Shown: positions 16,350 to 25,258 of the stretch, one piece after another
How positions within the stretch are numbered: position 1 is the stretch's first letter
Layout of the letters: the number at the start of each line of letters is the position of its first letter
Assembly: GCF_014651715.1 (NCBI RefSeq)
Contig: NZ_BMXK01000003.1
Location: 1 to 64,000 of the forward strand
DNA: 64,000 nucleotides
From: Zhihengliuella salsuginis
GTDB taxonomy: Bacteria; Actinomycetota; Actinomycetes; Actinomycetales; Micrococcaceae
Direction of reading: 5' to 3'
Position numbers and translations under genes: made by a program
The notes under the pieces: generated by a model
Seen by the model: the letters and a program-made list of their open reading frames with translations, nothing else
Databases searched by the model: none
What the model was told of the DNA's origin: nothing

Positions 16350-17840
16350 TCACCCGGCGTGGTGGGAGGAGCGGCGGAACCCGAGGCACAGTGCGCAGCC
16401 GAGCAGCGCCGCCGCGCCCGGCAGGAAGAGGGCCTCGCCGAGGCCCGAGGAGACGGCCGAGGACACGGCCTCCGGGACCCGGCCGGACATGACGGCGCCG
16501 AGCCCGCCCGATCCCGAGTCCGGGCCGGCGAGGTGCGCGGCGATGCGGGACTCGATCAGTGCGGCCATCATCGCCGAGCCGAGCACCGCGCCGAGCTGCC
16601 GGGTCGTGTTGTAGACGCCGGAGCCGGCGCCGGCGTTCTCGGGTCCGAGGTCGCGCGTGGCCGTCAGCGAGACCGCCGGCCACACCAGGGCGCTCGAGAC
16701 CCCCATGACCGCGGCCGGGACCAGCAGCCACAGCACCGGCAGGCCGGTCGGCAGCAGCAGGCCGTAGGCGACGATCATGACGCCGAAGCCGAAGAACCCG
16801 AGCGCAGCCTGGCCCCGCGGGTCCCGGCGGTTCACGCGGACTCCGGCGAAGCGCGCGAGGAGGGCGCCGGTGATGGCCATCGGCGCGATCAGCAGCGCCG
16901 CCTGCGTGGGGGTGAGCCCGCGCACCGACTGCAGGTAGAACATGATCGGGATGTTCAGCGTGGTGATGACCAGGCCCATGCACGTGATCGCGCTCGCGGC
17001 CAGGGCGAAGTTCCGGTCCCCGAAGAGGGAGAGCGGCAGCAGCGGCTCCGTCCGCGTGAAGCGCTGCCACAGGATGAAGGCGGCCATGACCAGCACGCCC
17101 AGCGCGATCATGTGCCAGATGCCGAACCAGCCGATCACCGGGCCCCAGCCGAACGTCTCCGCCTCCTGGAAACCGAAGACGATCAGGAAGATGCCGATCG
17201 CCGAGAGCACCACCCCGGGCACGTCGAAGCTGCGCGCGTGCGTGGGCAGGTGCGGGACCTTGAGCCGGACCCGCCAGAAGCTGACCGCACCGATCGGCAG
17301 GTTCACGAAGAAGATCCACTCCCAGCCGAGGGTGTCGGTCAGGACGCCGCCGAGCAGCGGTCCGGCCAGGGTGGCGATGCCGGCCACCGCGCCCCAGATC
17401 CCCATGGCGGCCCCGCGGCGGTGGGCGGGGAAGAGGCGGGTGATGAACGTCATCGACTGCGGCGTCATGAGCGCGGCCCCGAGCCCCTGGGCCACGCGGG
17501 CGGCGACGAGGTTTCCCAGGTCGGGGGCCAGCCCGCACCAGAGGGAGGCCAGCGTGAAGACGGCCAGACCGATCAGGTACAGGTTCTTCGGGCCGAAGCG
17601 GTCGCCCATGCGCCCGGTCACGAGCAGCGGCACGACGAACGCGAGCAGGTACGAGCTGTGGACCCAGACGACGCCGGAGACGCCGGTGTCCAGCCCGGCC
17701 ATGATCGCGGGCATCGCGGTCGTGACGATCGTCGAGTCGACGAGGATCATGAAGAAGCCGATGGCCAGGGCCCACAGGGCGCCCCACGCCTGCCGTTCCT
17801 CGGGCGTCCGCTCCTTCGTCTCCGTGCGCTGTCCGGTCAC
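16350..17840 (-). CDS. MFS drug/metabolite exporter, DHA2 (14-TM) family
   Basis: A 496-residue major facilitator with about 14 hydrophobic segments. Seen: the acidic residue in TM1 (FMILVDSTIVTTAMPAI), motif A in loop 2-3 (TGRMGDRFGPKNLY), motif B (ARVAQGLGAALMTP) and the antiporter motif C in TM5 (AGIATLAGPLLGGVLTD). These define proton-coupled DHA2 drug/proton antiporters (EmrB/QacA type). The PhzF stop lies 5 nt upstream of its ATG and TetR follows, so it is mid-operon. Substrate unknown; export of a toxic compound is the likely role. Confidence 0.87.
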   Translation of the reverse strand: MTGQRTETKERTPEERQAWGALWALAIGFFMILVDSTIVTTAMPAIMAGLDTGVSGVVWVHSSYLLAFVVPLLVTGRMGDRFGPKNLYLIGLAVFTLASLWCGLAPDLGNLVAARVAQGLGAALMTPQSMTFITRLFPAHRRGAAMGIWGAVAGIATLAGPLLGGVLTDTLGWEWIFFVNLPIGAVSFWRVRLKVPHLPTHARSFDVPGVVLSAIGIFLIVFGFQEAETFGWGPVIGWFGIWHMIALGVLVMAAFILWQRFTRTEPLLPLSLFGDRNFALAASAITCMGLVITTLNIPIMFYLQSVRGLTPTQAALLIAPMAITGALLARFAGVRVNRRDPRGQAALGFFGFGVMIVAYGLLLPTGLPVLWLLVPAAVMGVSSALVWPAVSLTATRDLGPENAGAGSGVYNTTRQLGAVLGSAMMAALIESRIAAHLAGPDSGSGGLGAVMSGRVPEAVSSAVSSGLGEALFLPGAAALLGCALCLGFRRSSHHAG

Positions 17841-17844
17841 GGGT

Positions 17845-18849
17845 CTACGGGACGAGGACGGATCCGTCGATGCACGTCACGGCGTGCCCGGCGATCCAGA
17901 TGCCCTCGTCGTCGCGGCTTGCGAACACGTCGCCGGCCCGGCCGACGCGCGTGCCCTGGCGCACCGTGTAGTTCGGCTCCGCCATCTTCTCGGAGATCAG
18001 CCAGCGCGCGAAGCCCGCGTTGAGGCTGCCCGTCACCGGGTCCTCCGGCATGGCCTCGCCCGGGCAGAACGCGCGGACCTCGAAGTCGGCCGGAACCTGC
18101 GCGATCGCGGAGGCGAACGCCCCCATGCTGATCGCCCCCGTGTCGGGCAGCGGCTCCAGCTCGGCGCGGGCGCCGGTCGGCCGCTTCGCCTCGTCGCGCG
18201 GGTCGCGCCCGGTGAGGATGTTCTCCGACGGCGTCGCCAGATGCGGGCCGATGACCCCGACCTCGAGTCCCTCGAGCGACGGGAAGTCCGGATCGAGCCG
18301 CAGGACCGTCTCCGCGTCGCGGAGCAGCAGCCCGGCCCAGTTGGGCCCGTTCACCAGCCACTGGTGCGCGACGACGTCGTCCGGGTGCAGCCCCAGCCCG
18401 GTGATCGCCCACTCGAGCACGTCCGGTTCGAGCGGCCCGGTCCGGGTGAGCTCGGGCGTCTTCAGCGCCAGGCGCGGCGCGACGCCGTCGTTCTCGTCGA
18501 TGCGCACCTGGATCAGGCCCGCCCCGCACTCCTGGACGACGACGTCGCTGCTCGCGGGCACGCCGCCGGACTCGAGCCAGGCGTGCGCCGTGCCCAGGGT
18601 GGGGTGGCCGGCGAAGGGGAGCTCCGTCGTCGACGTGAAGATCCGGACGCGGTAGTCGGCGCCCGGCTGCGTGGGCGGGAGGACGAACGTCGTCTCCGCG
18701 AGGTTCGTCCACTTCGCGAACGCCTGCATGGCATCGGTGTCGAACCCGGTCGCGTCGAGGACCACCGCCAGCGCGTTGCCGAGGTAGGGGACGGCGGAGA
18801 ACACATCGACCTGCTTGAACGGGACATGCTGAGGGGAGACGTCGGCCAT
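17845..18849 (-). CDS. PhzF-family epimerase/isomerase
   Basis: A 334-residue protein of the PhzF (diaminopimelate-epimerase-fold) family. Seen: the N-terminal FKQVDVFSAVPYLGNALAVV, the general-acid Glu context KWTNLAETTFVLPP, the pocket ELPFAGHPTLGTAHAW and the C-terminal AMPEDPVTGSLNAG with the conserved Asp-Pro-Val-Thr-Gly. Most PhzF relatives outside phenazine clusters have no known substrate, and no phenazine genes are nearby. ATG 18849 is chosen because the long upstream extension of the frame lies in the divergent mscS-like gene. First gene of the leftward operon with the MFS exporter. Confidence 0.85.
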   Translation of the reverse strand: MADVSPQHVPFKQVDVFSAVPYLGNALAVVLDATGFDTDAMQAFAKWTNLAETTFVLPPTQPGADYRVRIFTSTTELPFAGHPTLGTAHAWLESGGVPASSDVVVQECGAGLIQVRIDENDGVAPRLALKTPELTRTGPLEPDVLEWAITGLGLHPDDVVAHQWLVNGPNWAGLLLRDAETVLRLDPDFPSLEGLEVGVIGPHLATPSENILTGRDPRDEAKRPTGARAELEPLPDTGAISMGAFASAIAQVPADFEVRAFCPGEAMPEDPVTGSLNAGFARWLISEKMAEPNYTVRQGTRVGRAGDVFASRDDEGIWIAGHAVTCIDGSVLVP

Positions 18850-18988
18850 GGTTGAATCGTGGCACATCCGGAGGCGCGCGGGGGCGAATGCGCGCGAACG
18901 TGACCAGACGTTTCGCCGGCGGCGGAGCGCGCCGCCGCACACGCGTCCCGCCCAGCGCGCGCCGGGGGTGCTGTGGCAGTCTGGAGGC

Positions 18989-20134
18989 ATGCGTTCTCCT
19001 GTACTGACTGCCGCGAGCGAATCCCCGACTCCCGTCGTCGATCCGGACCGTGTCGTGCCCGACGACGGCGGCATGGGCGAACTGACCCAGTCCGCCGTCT
19101 CCGGCCTGCCGGCCTTCCTGCAACCCCTGGTCGGCGCCGCGATCGCCGTCGTCGTGGCGTTCATCGTCACCTGGATCGGCGCCTTCCTCGTCAGGCGCGT
19201 CCTGCACCGCAAGCCGGAGCTCCGGGACGACGTGGGGCGCGCCCGCTGGCCGATCTTCTTCCTTCTCACTTTCGCCGGGACCATGGGCTCGCTCCGGGTC
19301 ACGGCCCCCGACGCCGGCTGGCGCGACGCCGCCAACTTCCTGCTGCTGGCCGGCATGATCGCGATGTTCGCGTGGCTGCTCGTCGTCCTGCTGCACCTGG
19401 TCGAGTCCGTGCTGCTGTCGAAGTACCGCGCGGAGAAGTCCGTGGACGCGCGCCGCATGGCCAAGCTGCGCACCCAGGTGGGACTGCTGCGCCGGGTCGC
19501 CGTCGCCGTCGTGCTGGTGGTCGCCGTCGCCGGCGTCCTGCTGCTCATCCCGTCGGTGCGCGCGCTGGGCGCCGGAATCCTCGCGTCCGCCGGCCTGATC
19601 TCGGTCATCGCCGGCATGGCCGTGCAGTCCACATTGTCGAACGTGTTCGCCGGCCTGCAGATCGCGTTCACCGACTCCCTGCGGGTCGAGGACACGGTGT
19701 TCGTCGAGGGCGCGCGCGGCAACGTCGAGGAGATCACGCTGACCTACGTGGTCGTGAACCTGATCGACGACGTGCGGCTGATCCTGCCCTCCATCTACTT
19801 CACGACGACGCCGTTCCGGAACTACTCGCGCGGGACCAGCGAGGTCTCCGGCGGGATCTCGCTGGAGCTCACGTGGAAGGCGCCCGTCGACGTCCTGCGG
19901 GCGAAGCTCGACGAGGAGCTCGGCCGGAACGAACTCTGGGACGGGAGAGCCTCCGACCTCTCCGTCACCGATGCCAAGGGCGGCCTGATGACCGTCTTCA
20001 TCTGGCTGAGCGCGCGCAACGCAGGGGAGCTCTGGGACCTGCACAACGCCGTGCGCGAGGTGCTCGTGACCGAGCTGCAGCAGAACCACCCCGACTCGCT
20101 GCCGCAGCCGGTGATCCGGACCGGAAACGCCTAG
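18989..20134 (+). CDS. MscS-family mechanosensitive ion channel
   Basis: A 381-residue membrane protein. Three or four N-terminal TM helices (LVGAAIAVVVAFIVTWIGAFL, FLLLAGMIAMFAWLLVVLL, VAVAVVLVVAVAGVLLLIP) precede the pore helix/beta domain region LASAGLISVIAGMAVQSTLSNVFAGLQIAFTD, the hallmark Ala/Gly-packed TM3 of MscS. This is followed by DTVFVEGARGNVEEITLTYVVV and a C-terminal alpha/beta part. The channel would open under membrane tension to release solutes during hypo-osmotic shock. ATG 18989 follows TGGAGG at a 3-nt gap; alternative in-frame starts lie further upstream. Confidence 0.85.
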   Translation: MRSPVLTAASESPTPVVDPDRVVPDDGGMGELTQSAVSGLPAFLQPLVGAAIAVVVAFIVTWIGAFLVRRVLHRKPELRDDVGRARWPIFFLLTFAGTMGSLRVTAPDAGWRDAANFLLLAGMIAMFAWLLVVLLHLVESVLLSKYRAEKSVDARRMAKLRTQVGLLRRVAVAVVLVVAVAGVLLLIPSVRALGAGILASAGLISVIAGMAVQSTLSNVFAGLQIAFTDSLRVEDTVFVEGARGNVEEITLTYVVVNLIDDVRLILPSIYFTTTPFRNYSRGTSEVSGGISLELTWKAPVDVLRAKLDEELGRNELWDGRASDLSVTDAKGGLMTVFIWLSARNAGELWDLHNAVREVLVTELQQNHPDSLPQPVIRTGNA

Positions 20135-20200
20135 CCGGACGACGGTCCATCCGCGCGATCGGGCCCCGGCGGCGTTGGCTGCCGGGGTCCGGGGCCGTCC

Positions 20201-20953
20201 ATGGGGCAGAATGGTCGGGTGCCATTCGACGAGACCGCCCCGCAGCCGCCCGCCCGACAGCCGGCGGAACCGGGAGCCGGCGTCGTCCCGGGCGTCCCGC
20301 TGCGGCCGACGCCGGCGGAGCACCTGTGCATGGCACGCGTCGTGGCCGACTCGAGCGACCGCGTGAACTGGCTGCGGGCGCGGACCCGCGGGATCACGGC
20401 GACCGACGCCGCCAAGCTCTCCACGCCGCGGAGCATCGAGGCGGCCGCCGACTCGAAACTGAACGGATCCGGATTCGCCGGGAACCCCTACACGGAGTAC
20501 GGCCGGCGGCGCGAGCCCGTGATCGCCGCGTGGGTGCAGGAGCACTTCGGGATCGAGCCGAGCTCCCTGCTGTTCCACTCCGCGGACGAGGTGCGCCACC
20601 TGGCCACCCCGGACGGCATCGCGCTGCGGCCGGACGGCCGGGTCGAGCTCGCCGAGATCAAGACCACCAACAAGGCGTGGGGCCGGATCCCCAAACACTA
20701 CCTGCGCCAGGTCTGGTGGCAGCAGTACGTGATCGGCGCCGAACGCACACTCATGGTGTGGGAGGAGCACCGCGACTTCCGGCCGCTGCACGACGTCCCG
20801 AAGCACGTCTGGGTCGACCGCGACGACTCGGCCATCGCCGATCTCATCGCCAATGCGAACCGCCTGATCGACCTGCTGCACGCCAGGACCCAGGTGGCGC
20901 GGGAGCGGGCGGCGCAGCGGGCGGACTACGGCCCGGCGGCACTCAACTACTGA
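20201..20953 (+). CDS. YqaJ-like (lambda exonuclease fold) nuclease
   Basis: A 250-residue protein with a PD-(D/E)xK nuclease core of the YqaJ/viral recombinase type. Seen: WLRARTRGITATDAAKL at the start of the domain (about 57-73), YGRRREPVIAAWV, HLATPDGIAL with the metal-ligand Asp, and AEIKTTNKAWGRIPKHYLRQVWWQQYV carrying the E-x-K and the late Gln. Such enzymes are phage-type 5'-3' exonucleases or recombination helpers. No recombinase or phage gene lies nearby, so it may be a domesticated or host version. Start uncertain: ATG 20201 or GTG 20219. Confidence 0.75.
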   Translation: MGQNGRVPFDETAPQPPARQPAEPGAGVVPGVPLRPTPAEHLCMARVVADSSDRVNWLRARTRGITATDAAKLSTPRSIEAAADSKLNGSGFAGNPYTEYGRRREPVIAAWVQEHFGIEPSSLLFHSADEVRHLATPDGIALRPDGRVELAEIKTTNKAWGRIPKHYLRQVWWQQYVIGAERTLMVWEEHRDFRPLHDVPKHVWVDRDDSAIADLIANANRLIDLLHARTQVARERAAQRADYGPAALNY

Positions 20954-21099
20954 GCGTCGGGGCGCCGCCGCCGTCGTACTGCCCGCCGCGGCCGAGGTAC
21001 TCCCTGCCGGGGCCGACGGGCCGCCCATACCGGGGAGGTTGTCCACAACCCGCCGGCGAGGCGAGCGCGGGCGCCGCGCCCCGGACGATGCTGGGGGAC

Positions 21100-22071
21100 A
21101 TGGACAACGAACTCGTGAGGTCCCGAGACGAAGCATCGGACCGGGCGTACAACATGCAGTTGCGGCAGAGGTTCCAGCGCGGGGAGCTGCTGCGATTGCG
21201 GCCCGGCTTCTACTGCTCGGCGGGGTCGTGGAAGGCCGCCTGGCCTGAAGACAGGTACCGGCTCTTCGCACGGGCGGTCGGGGAGGAGACCCCGGGGCGG
21301 ATGGTCATCGCCGAATCCGCGGCCCTCCTGTGGGGCTACCCCGTGGTCAGGCCCCCGGCGGCGGTGGTCGTCCAAGCGGAAAGCGCGAGCCGGTCGGGCA
21401 CCACGCCGGCGCGCAGCATCGTGCCGCCGGGCGCACCGGCCAGGATGCGCGGGTTCGCCGTGCGGCGTCGAGCCGTGCCCGTGCTCCCCGCCGTCCAGCT
21501 GCCGGACTCGGGCGTTTCCGTGCCGTCGCGGCTCGGCACGGTAGTGCAGTGCGCGCAGTACCTGGATTTTCCGGACGCCGTGGTCGTCATGGATGCGGCG
21601 CGGCGCCCGGGGAGCACGCTTCACTTGGAGGACACGGATCTCCGGCGGGCCATCGACGCCATCGCCAGCGCGCGGAACCGGCGGCGCGCCCGCAGAGTCT
21701 TCGAGTTCTCGACTCCGGAGTCCGAGTCTCCGGGAGAATCGCTCGGCCGCGTGCTGATCTACCAGCTGGGCTTCGCCCCGCCCGTGCTGCAGTACAAGAT
21801 CCGGGAAGACGGACGGGTGTTCGCCAGAAGCGACTACTACTGGGAGGCCGTGCGGACAGTTGGCGAGTTCGACGGCCGTGTGAAGTACGGGCGCGCGGCC
21901 GCGAAGGCGGGGATGTCGGAGGGCGACATCGTGGCGGCCGAGAAGAAGCGCGAGGACCGCATCCGGCGAACCGGCCGCCCGGTGGTCCGCTGGGTCTGGG
22001 AGGACTTGATGCGGCCCGAGAGGCTACGGCGGATCCTGACAGGAGCGGGTATTCCACGACGGGGTCGCTAG
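21100..22071 (+). CDS. AbiEi-like antitoxin / DUF559-type protein
   Basis: A 323-residue protein resembling actinobacterial AbiEi-type (type IV toxin-antitoxin) proteins. The N-terminal part (about 1-80, QLRQRFQRGELLRLRPGFYCSAGSW) looks like the AbiEi winged-helix with its conserved RGELxRLRPGFY turn. A middle segment follows (ESAALLWGYPVV), then a C-terminal nuclease-like part (FSTPESESPGESLGRVLIYQLG ... GEFDGRVKYG) typical of DUF559/Vsr-like folds. No AbiEii toxin is adjacent, so it is an orphan or works alone. Start uncertain (21088 or 21100). A TTGTCCACAA palindrome precedes it. Confidence 0.62.
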   Translation: MDNELVRSRDEASDRAYNMQLRQRFQRGELLRLRPGFYCSAGSWKAAWPEDRYRLFARAVGEETPGRMVIAESAALLWGYPVVRPPAAVVVQAESASRSGTTPARSIVPPGAPARMRGFAVRRRAVPVLPAVQLPDSGVSVPSRLGTVVQCAQYLDFPDAVVVMDAARRPGSTLHLEDTDLRRAIDAIASARNRRRARRVFEFSTPESESPGESLGRVLIYQLGFAPPVLQYKIREDGRVFARSDYYWEAVRTVGEFDGRVKYGRAAAKAGMSEGDIVAAEKKREDRIRRTGRPVVRWVWEDLMRPERLRRILTGAGIPRRGR

Positions 22072-22387
22072 CTCCCCGCTCTGGTGCGAGACTCCCCGGG
22101 CGGCTACCGGTCGCGAATCGTCCCCGGTTCCTGCTCCCCGGTTGATATCAGAACTCCCCGGGTCAACTGGACCGGTTCTCGCTGGACCAGCGTTCACTCT
22201 CCTCGTGGCGCACTCATTCTCGGGGTCATGACCCAGAGAAAACTGCAGCTGGTAGGGGACTGAGCGAGGTCGGGCCGGAATGTGGTCTGCGCAGGCCGGG
22301 GAGCGGCGACATGACTAGGGGAGTGAGGCGCATGCGGGGGTGGTGCGGGTGAGTCGACCGGGGAGCGGCGACTTGACTAGGGGAGTG
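22072..22387. repeat. Field of CTCCCC / GGGGAG motifs with a 30-bp direct repeat
   Basis: A 347-nt stretch without a gene. On its left side CTCCCC or TCCCCGG occurs at 22072, 22092, 22121, 22134 and 22154; on its right side the reverse form (GGGGA) occurs at 22255, 22298, 22318, 22360 and about 22380. A 30-bp unit beginning CCGGGGAGCGGCGAC is present at 22296-22325 and 22358-22387 with 29 of 30 identical bases. The motif polarity switches near the middle (about 22200). Function unknown. It lies between the convergent AbiEi-like and ABC ATPase genes. Confidence 0.7.
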
Positions 22388-22418
22388 GGGGTGCTTGCGG
22401 GCGCTCGGGCGCAGCGGG

Positions 22419-23177
22419 TCAGAGGTCGAAGACCGCGGTGGGGCGGCCGTCGATCTCGTGCACGCGCACGCCGGTGTCGAAGACGTCCGTGAGCACGGCG
22501 TCGCGCATGATCTCGCGGGGTTCGCCCGCGAACGCGATCTGGCCGCCGCGCAGGGCCACGATGTGGTCGGCGTAGGCGGCGGCGAAGTTGATGTCGTGGA
22601 TGACGATCACGATCGTCTTGCCGAGCTCGTTCGCCGCGCGGCGCAGCTGGCGCATCATGAGCACCGCGTGCTTCATGTCGAGGTTGTTCAGCGGCTCGTC
22701 GAGCAGGATGTACTCCGTGTCCTGGGCGAGGACCATGGCGACGTAGGCGCGCTGGCGCTGGCCGCCCGAGAGCTGGTCCATGAACCGCTCCTGCAGCCCG
22801 GTCAGGTTCAGGAACTCGAGGGCCGAGTCGATCGCCGCGTGGCAGCCGGGTGACAGCCGGCCCTTCGAATGCGGGTACCGGCCGAAGCCCACCAGATCCC
22901 GCACGGTCAGGCGCGCCGTCATGTGGTTCTCCTGGCGCAGGATCGACATCAGCTTCGCCAGGTCGGCGCTCCTGGTCGTCGAGATGTCGTTGCCCTTGAC
23001 CGTGATGTGCCCGGCCGTCGGATCCAGGAGGCGCCCGATGATCGTCAGCAGGGTCGACTTGCCGGCGCCGTTGGGGCCGATGAGCGCCGTCATCCCGCCG
23101 GAGGCGATCCGGCCGGTGACGGGCCCCAGGACGGTCGATTCGTTGTAGGCCTTGTGGACCTCGGTGAAGGTGATCAC
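22419..23177 (-). CDS. Iron-siderophore ABC transporter, ATP-binding protein
   Basis: A 252-residue FecE-type ATPase that powers import of a ferric siderophore. Seen: Walker A (GPNGAGKSTLL, about 34-44), Q-loop (SILRQENHM), signature (LSGGQRQRAYVAM, about 137) and Walker B (YILLDEPLNNLD). The start is GTG 23177, which overlaps the permease stop (GTGA), so the frame's long upstream extension is rejected. It is the last gene of the leftward four-gene uptake operon. The closest remembered relatives are petrobactin/enterobactin-type FatE/CeuD ATPases; the ligand is not certain. Confidence 0.88.
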   Translation of the reverse strand: MITFTEVHKAYNESTVLGPVTGRIASGGMTALIGPNGAGKSTLLTIIGRLLDPTAGHITVKGNDISTTRSADLAKLMSILRQENHMTARLTVRDLVGFGRYPHSKGRLSPGCHAAIDSALEFLNLTGLQERFMDQLSGGQRQRAYVAMVLAQDTEYILLDEPLNNLDMKHAVLMMRQLRRAANELGKTIVIVIHDINFAAAYADHIVALRGGQIAFAGEPREIMRDAVLTDVFDTGVRVHEIDGRPTAVFDL

Positions 23178-24250
23178 ATCTTGCCCTTTCGCAGCAGGAT
23201 CAGCAGGAAGAGCGCCCCGCCGACGAATTCGATGATGACGGTCAGGAAGCCGCCCGCGTAGAAGACGTGCTGGAGCACGAACTGGCCGGCGACCAGCGTG
23301 AACAGCCCCAGCAGGAACGCCATCGGCAGCACGAAGCGGTGCTCGTGGGTCCCGGCGACCTGGTAGGCGAGCGTCGCGACGATGAAGCCGAAGAACGTCA
23401 TCGGTCCCGCGAGCGCGGTGGAGAACGCCACCATGACGGCGATGAGGATCAGCATGAGCGTCAGCTCGCGCTTGTGGTCGATGCCGAGGCCCTGGGCGGT
23501 GTCGCGGCCGAGCAGCAGGACGTCGAGCCGGTACCGGCGGCGCCACAGGACCCAGCCGACGCCGGCGCAGACCGCGAACGCCCACGGGAGGTAGGAGGCG
23601 TCGACGGCGCTCATCCGGCCCATCAGCTCGACCGAGAGCATGTCGTAGTCGGTCGGGTTCAGCAGGCGCTGCATGAAGGTCGAGATCGAGTCGAAGGCCA
23701 TGCCGAAGACGACGCCGACGAGCAGCAGGATGTAGAGGCTGCCGAACTTCCCGGAGAACAGCCACCGGTAGAGCACCGTCGCGAAGACGACCATCGCGGC
23801 GGTCTGGCCCAGCAGCATCGGGATGCCCTCCGCGTCGGCGAGGAACAGCCCGCCGAACACGGCGACGAGGACCGTCTGCATGAACGTGTAGATCGAGTCG
23901 AACCCCATGATCGAGGGGGTGAGGATCCGGTTGTGCGTGACGGTGTGGAAGACGACGGTGCCGACGCCCTGCGTGAAGGCGACGACGACCATCGTCCCCC
24001 ACATGGTCAGCCGGCGGTCGAACGCGAACTCGAACGATCCCCGGATGAACAGGAGCAGGAAGCAGGCGGAGGCGGCGGCGACGAGGCCGGCCGCGATCGC
24101 GATCCGCGCGCCGGGGGAGAGCCGCCGCTTCTGCTGCGCGGTCTCGCTCCGGGGCCCGGGAGCCCCGCCGGATGGCGGCGGGACGGCGGTGGCGGGCGCC
24201 GGCGTCGTGCGGGCGGCCGGGGAGGTCGTGGGTGAGCTAAGCGTTGACAT
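23174..24250 (-). CDS. Iron-siderophore ABC transporter permease (second)
   Basis: A 358-residue FecCD-type permease. About 45 Pro/Ala-rich cytoplasmic residues are followed by roughly nine TM helices. The family motif region appears in LLLGRDTAQGLGIDHKRELTLML and the conserved ALAGPMTFFGFIVATLAYQVAG, which contacts the ATPase. It overlaps the preceding permease by 14 nt and the following ATPase by 4 nt, so the products are made together. It would form the heterodimeric channel with the 24237-25211 product. Confidence 0.87.
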   Translation of the reverse strand: MSTLSSPTTSPAARTTPAPATAVPPPSGGAPGPRSETAQQKRRLSPGARIAIAAGLVAAASACFLLLFIRGSFEFAFDRRLTMWGTMVVVAFTQGVGTVVFHTVTHNRILTPSIMGFDSIYTFMQTVLVAVFGGLFLADAEGIPMLLGQTAAMVVFATVLYRWLFSGKFGSLYILLLVGVVFGMAFDSISTFMQRLLNPTDYDMLSVELMGRMSAVDASYLPWAFAVCAGVGWVLWRRRYRLDVLLLGRDTAQGLGIDHKRELTLMLILIAVMVAFSTALAGPMTFFGFIVATLAYQVAGTHEHRFVLPMAFLLGLFTLVAGQFVLQHVFYAGGFLTVIIEFVGGALFLLILLRKGKM

Positions 24251-25211
24251 ATCGGCGCTGCCTGAGAACGAGGGCGATGAAGGCCGCGGCGCCGATGACG
24301 CCGAGGATGACGGAGGCGGGCAGTTCCATCGGCATGATGATGGTGCGCCCGATCAGGTCGCACGTCAGCAGGAAGACGATGCCGAGCGCGGCGACCCAGG
24401 GGAGGTTCCTGCGGAGGTCGTCGCCCAGGATCATCGAGACGAGGTTCGGCACGATCAGCCCGAGGAACGGGATGAAGCCGACGACGACGGTCGTCACGCC
24501 CGTCGCCAGCGCCACCATCGTGACGCCCAGGAAGACGACGCGGCTGTAGTTCAGGCCCACGTTGGTCGCGACGTCCTTCCCGAGGCCGGCGACGGTGAAG
24601 CGGTCGGCGACGAAGTAGGCGGCGACGCAGACGACGGCGGCCAGCCACAACGGCTCGTAGAAGCCCTCGACGATCCCGCTGAAACCGCCCGAGCGCCACG
24701 CCGACATGGTCTGCAGCAGGTCGAAGGTGCCCGCGAGGAAGGTCGAGAACGCGCCGACGACCGCGCCGAGCATGATCCCGACGAGCGGGACCACCAGCGA
24801 GTTTTTCACCCGCACGCGGTTCAGGAACGCGATGAAGACCCACGTGCCGGCGAACGCGAAGACGATCGCGACGGCCATCTTGGCCAGGGGCGCGGCGCCC
24901 GGGTCGACCAGCATGATGGCGAGCATGCCGAGACCGGCCCACTGGGCGGTGCCGGCGGTGGTCGGCTCGACGAACTTGTTCTGCGTGATCAGCTGCATGA
25001 TCACCCCGCACACGCTCATGGCGGCGGCGGCGAAGACGAGGGCGAGGGTCCGCGGCACGCGCGAGACGAGGAACATGTGCTGGGCGGCGGGGTCGTGCAG
25101 CAGCTTGTCGATCGTGATGCTGTAGCCGCCGACGAGCAGGGAGGCGGCGATCAGCCCGACCGCTGCGACGACGGTCGCGGCGGGGAAGAGCCGGGTGGAG
25201 AGGGTGCGCAT
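24237..25211 (-). CDS. Iron-siderophore ABC transporter permease (first)
   Basis: A 324-residue FecCD-type permease with about nine or ten TM helices. Seen: RVPRTLALVFAAAAMSVCGVIMQLITQNKFVEPTTAG (the conserved RxPR and gated helix), LGKDVATNVGLNYSRVVFLG and VGFIPFLGLIVPNLVSMILGDDLR, the ATPase-coupling loop. The RVKNSLVVPLVGIMLGAVVG segment fits the FatD/CeuB branch. It follows the binding-protein gene after a 90-nt gap that contains a strong hairpin (25259-25281), which may set the ratio of binding protein to membrane parts. Confidence 0.87.
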   Translation of the reverse strand: MRTLSTRLFPAATVVAAVGLIAASLLVGGYSITIDKLLHDPAAQHMFLVSRVPRTLALVFAAAAMSVCGVIMQLITQNKFVEPTTAGTAQWAGLGMLAIMLVDPGAAPLAKMAVAIVFAFAGTWVFIAFLNRVRVKNSLVVPLVGIMLGAVVGAFSTFLAGTFDLLQTMSAWRSGGFSGIVEGFYEPLWLAAVVCVAAYFVADRFTVAGLGKDVATNVGLNYSRVVFLGVTMVALATGVTTVVVGFIPFLGLIVPNLVSMILGDDLRRNLPWVAALGIVFLLTCDLIGRTIIMPMELPASVILGVIGAAAFIALVLRQRRYVNA

Positions 25212-25258
25212 GGAGGCCTTGGTCTGTGGTGGTGCGCCGCGTGAACGACGGCGGCCGT

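Noticed and set aside
15873-18023. A 716-codon plus-strand frame opposite TetR and MFS
   Set aside because: Arg/His/Gly/Asp-rich composition; the minus-strand genes have strong family motifs.
17837-21271. An 1144-codon open frame on the minus strand
   Set aside because: Crosses PhzF out of frame, MscS and the YqaJ gene in antisense; no recognisable motif.
22072-22387. CRISPR-like array
   Set aside because: Repeat units are short, irregularly spaced and switch orientation; no cas genes.
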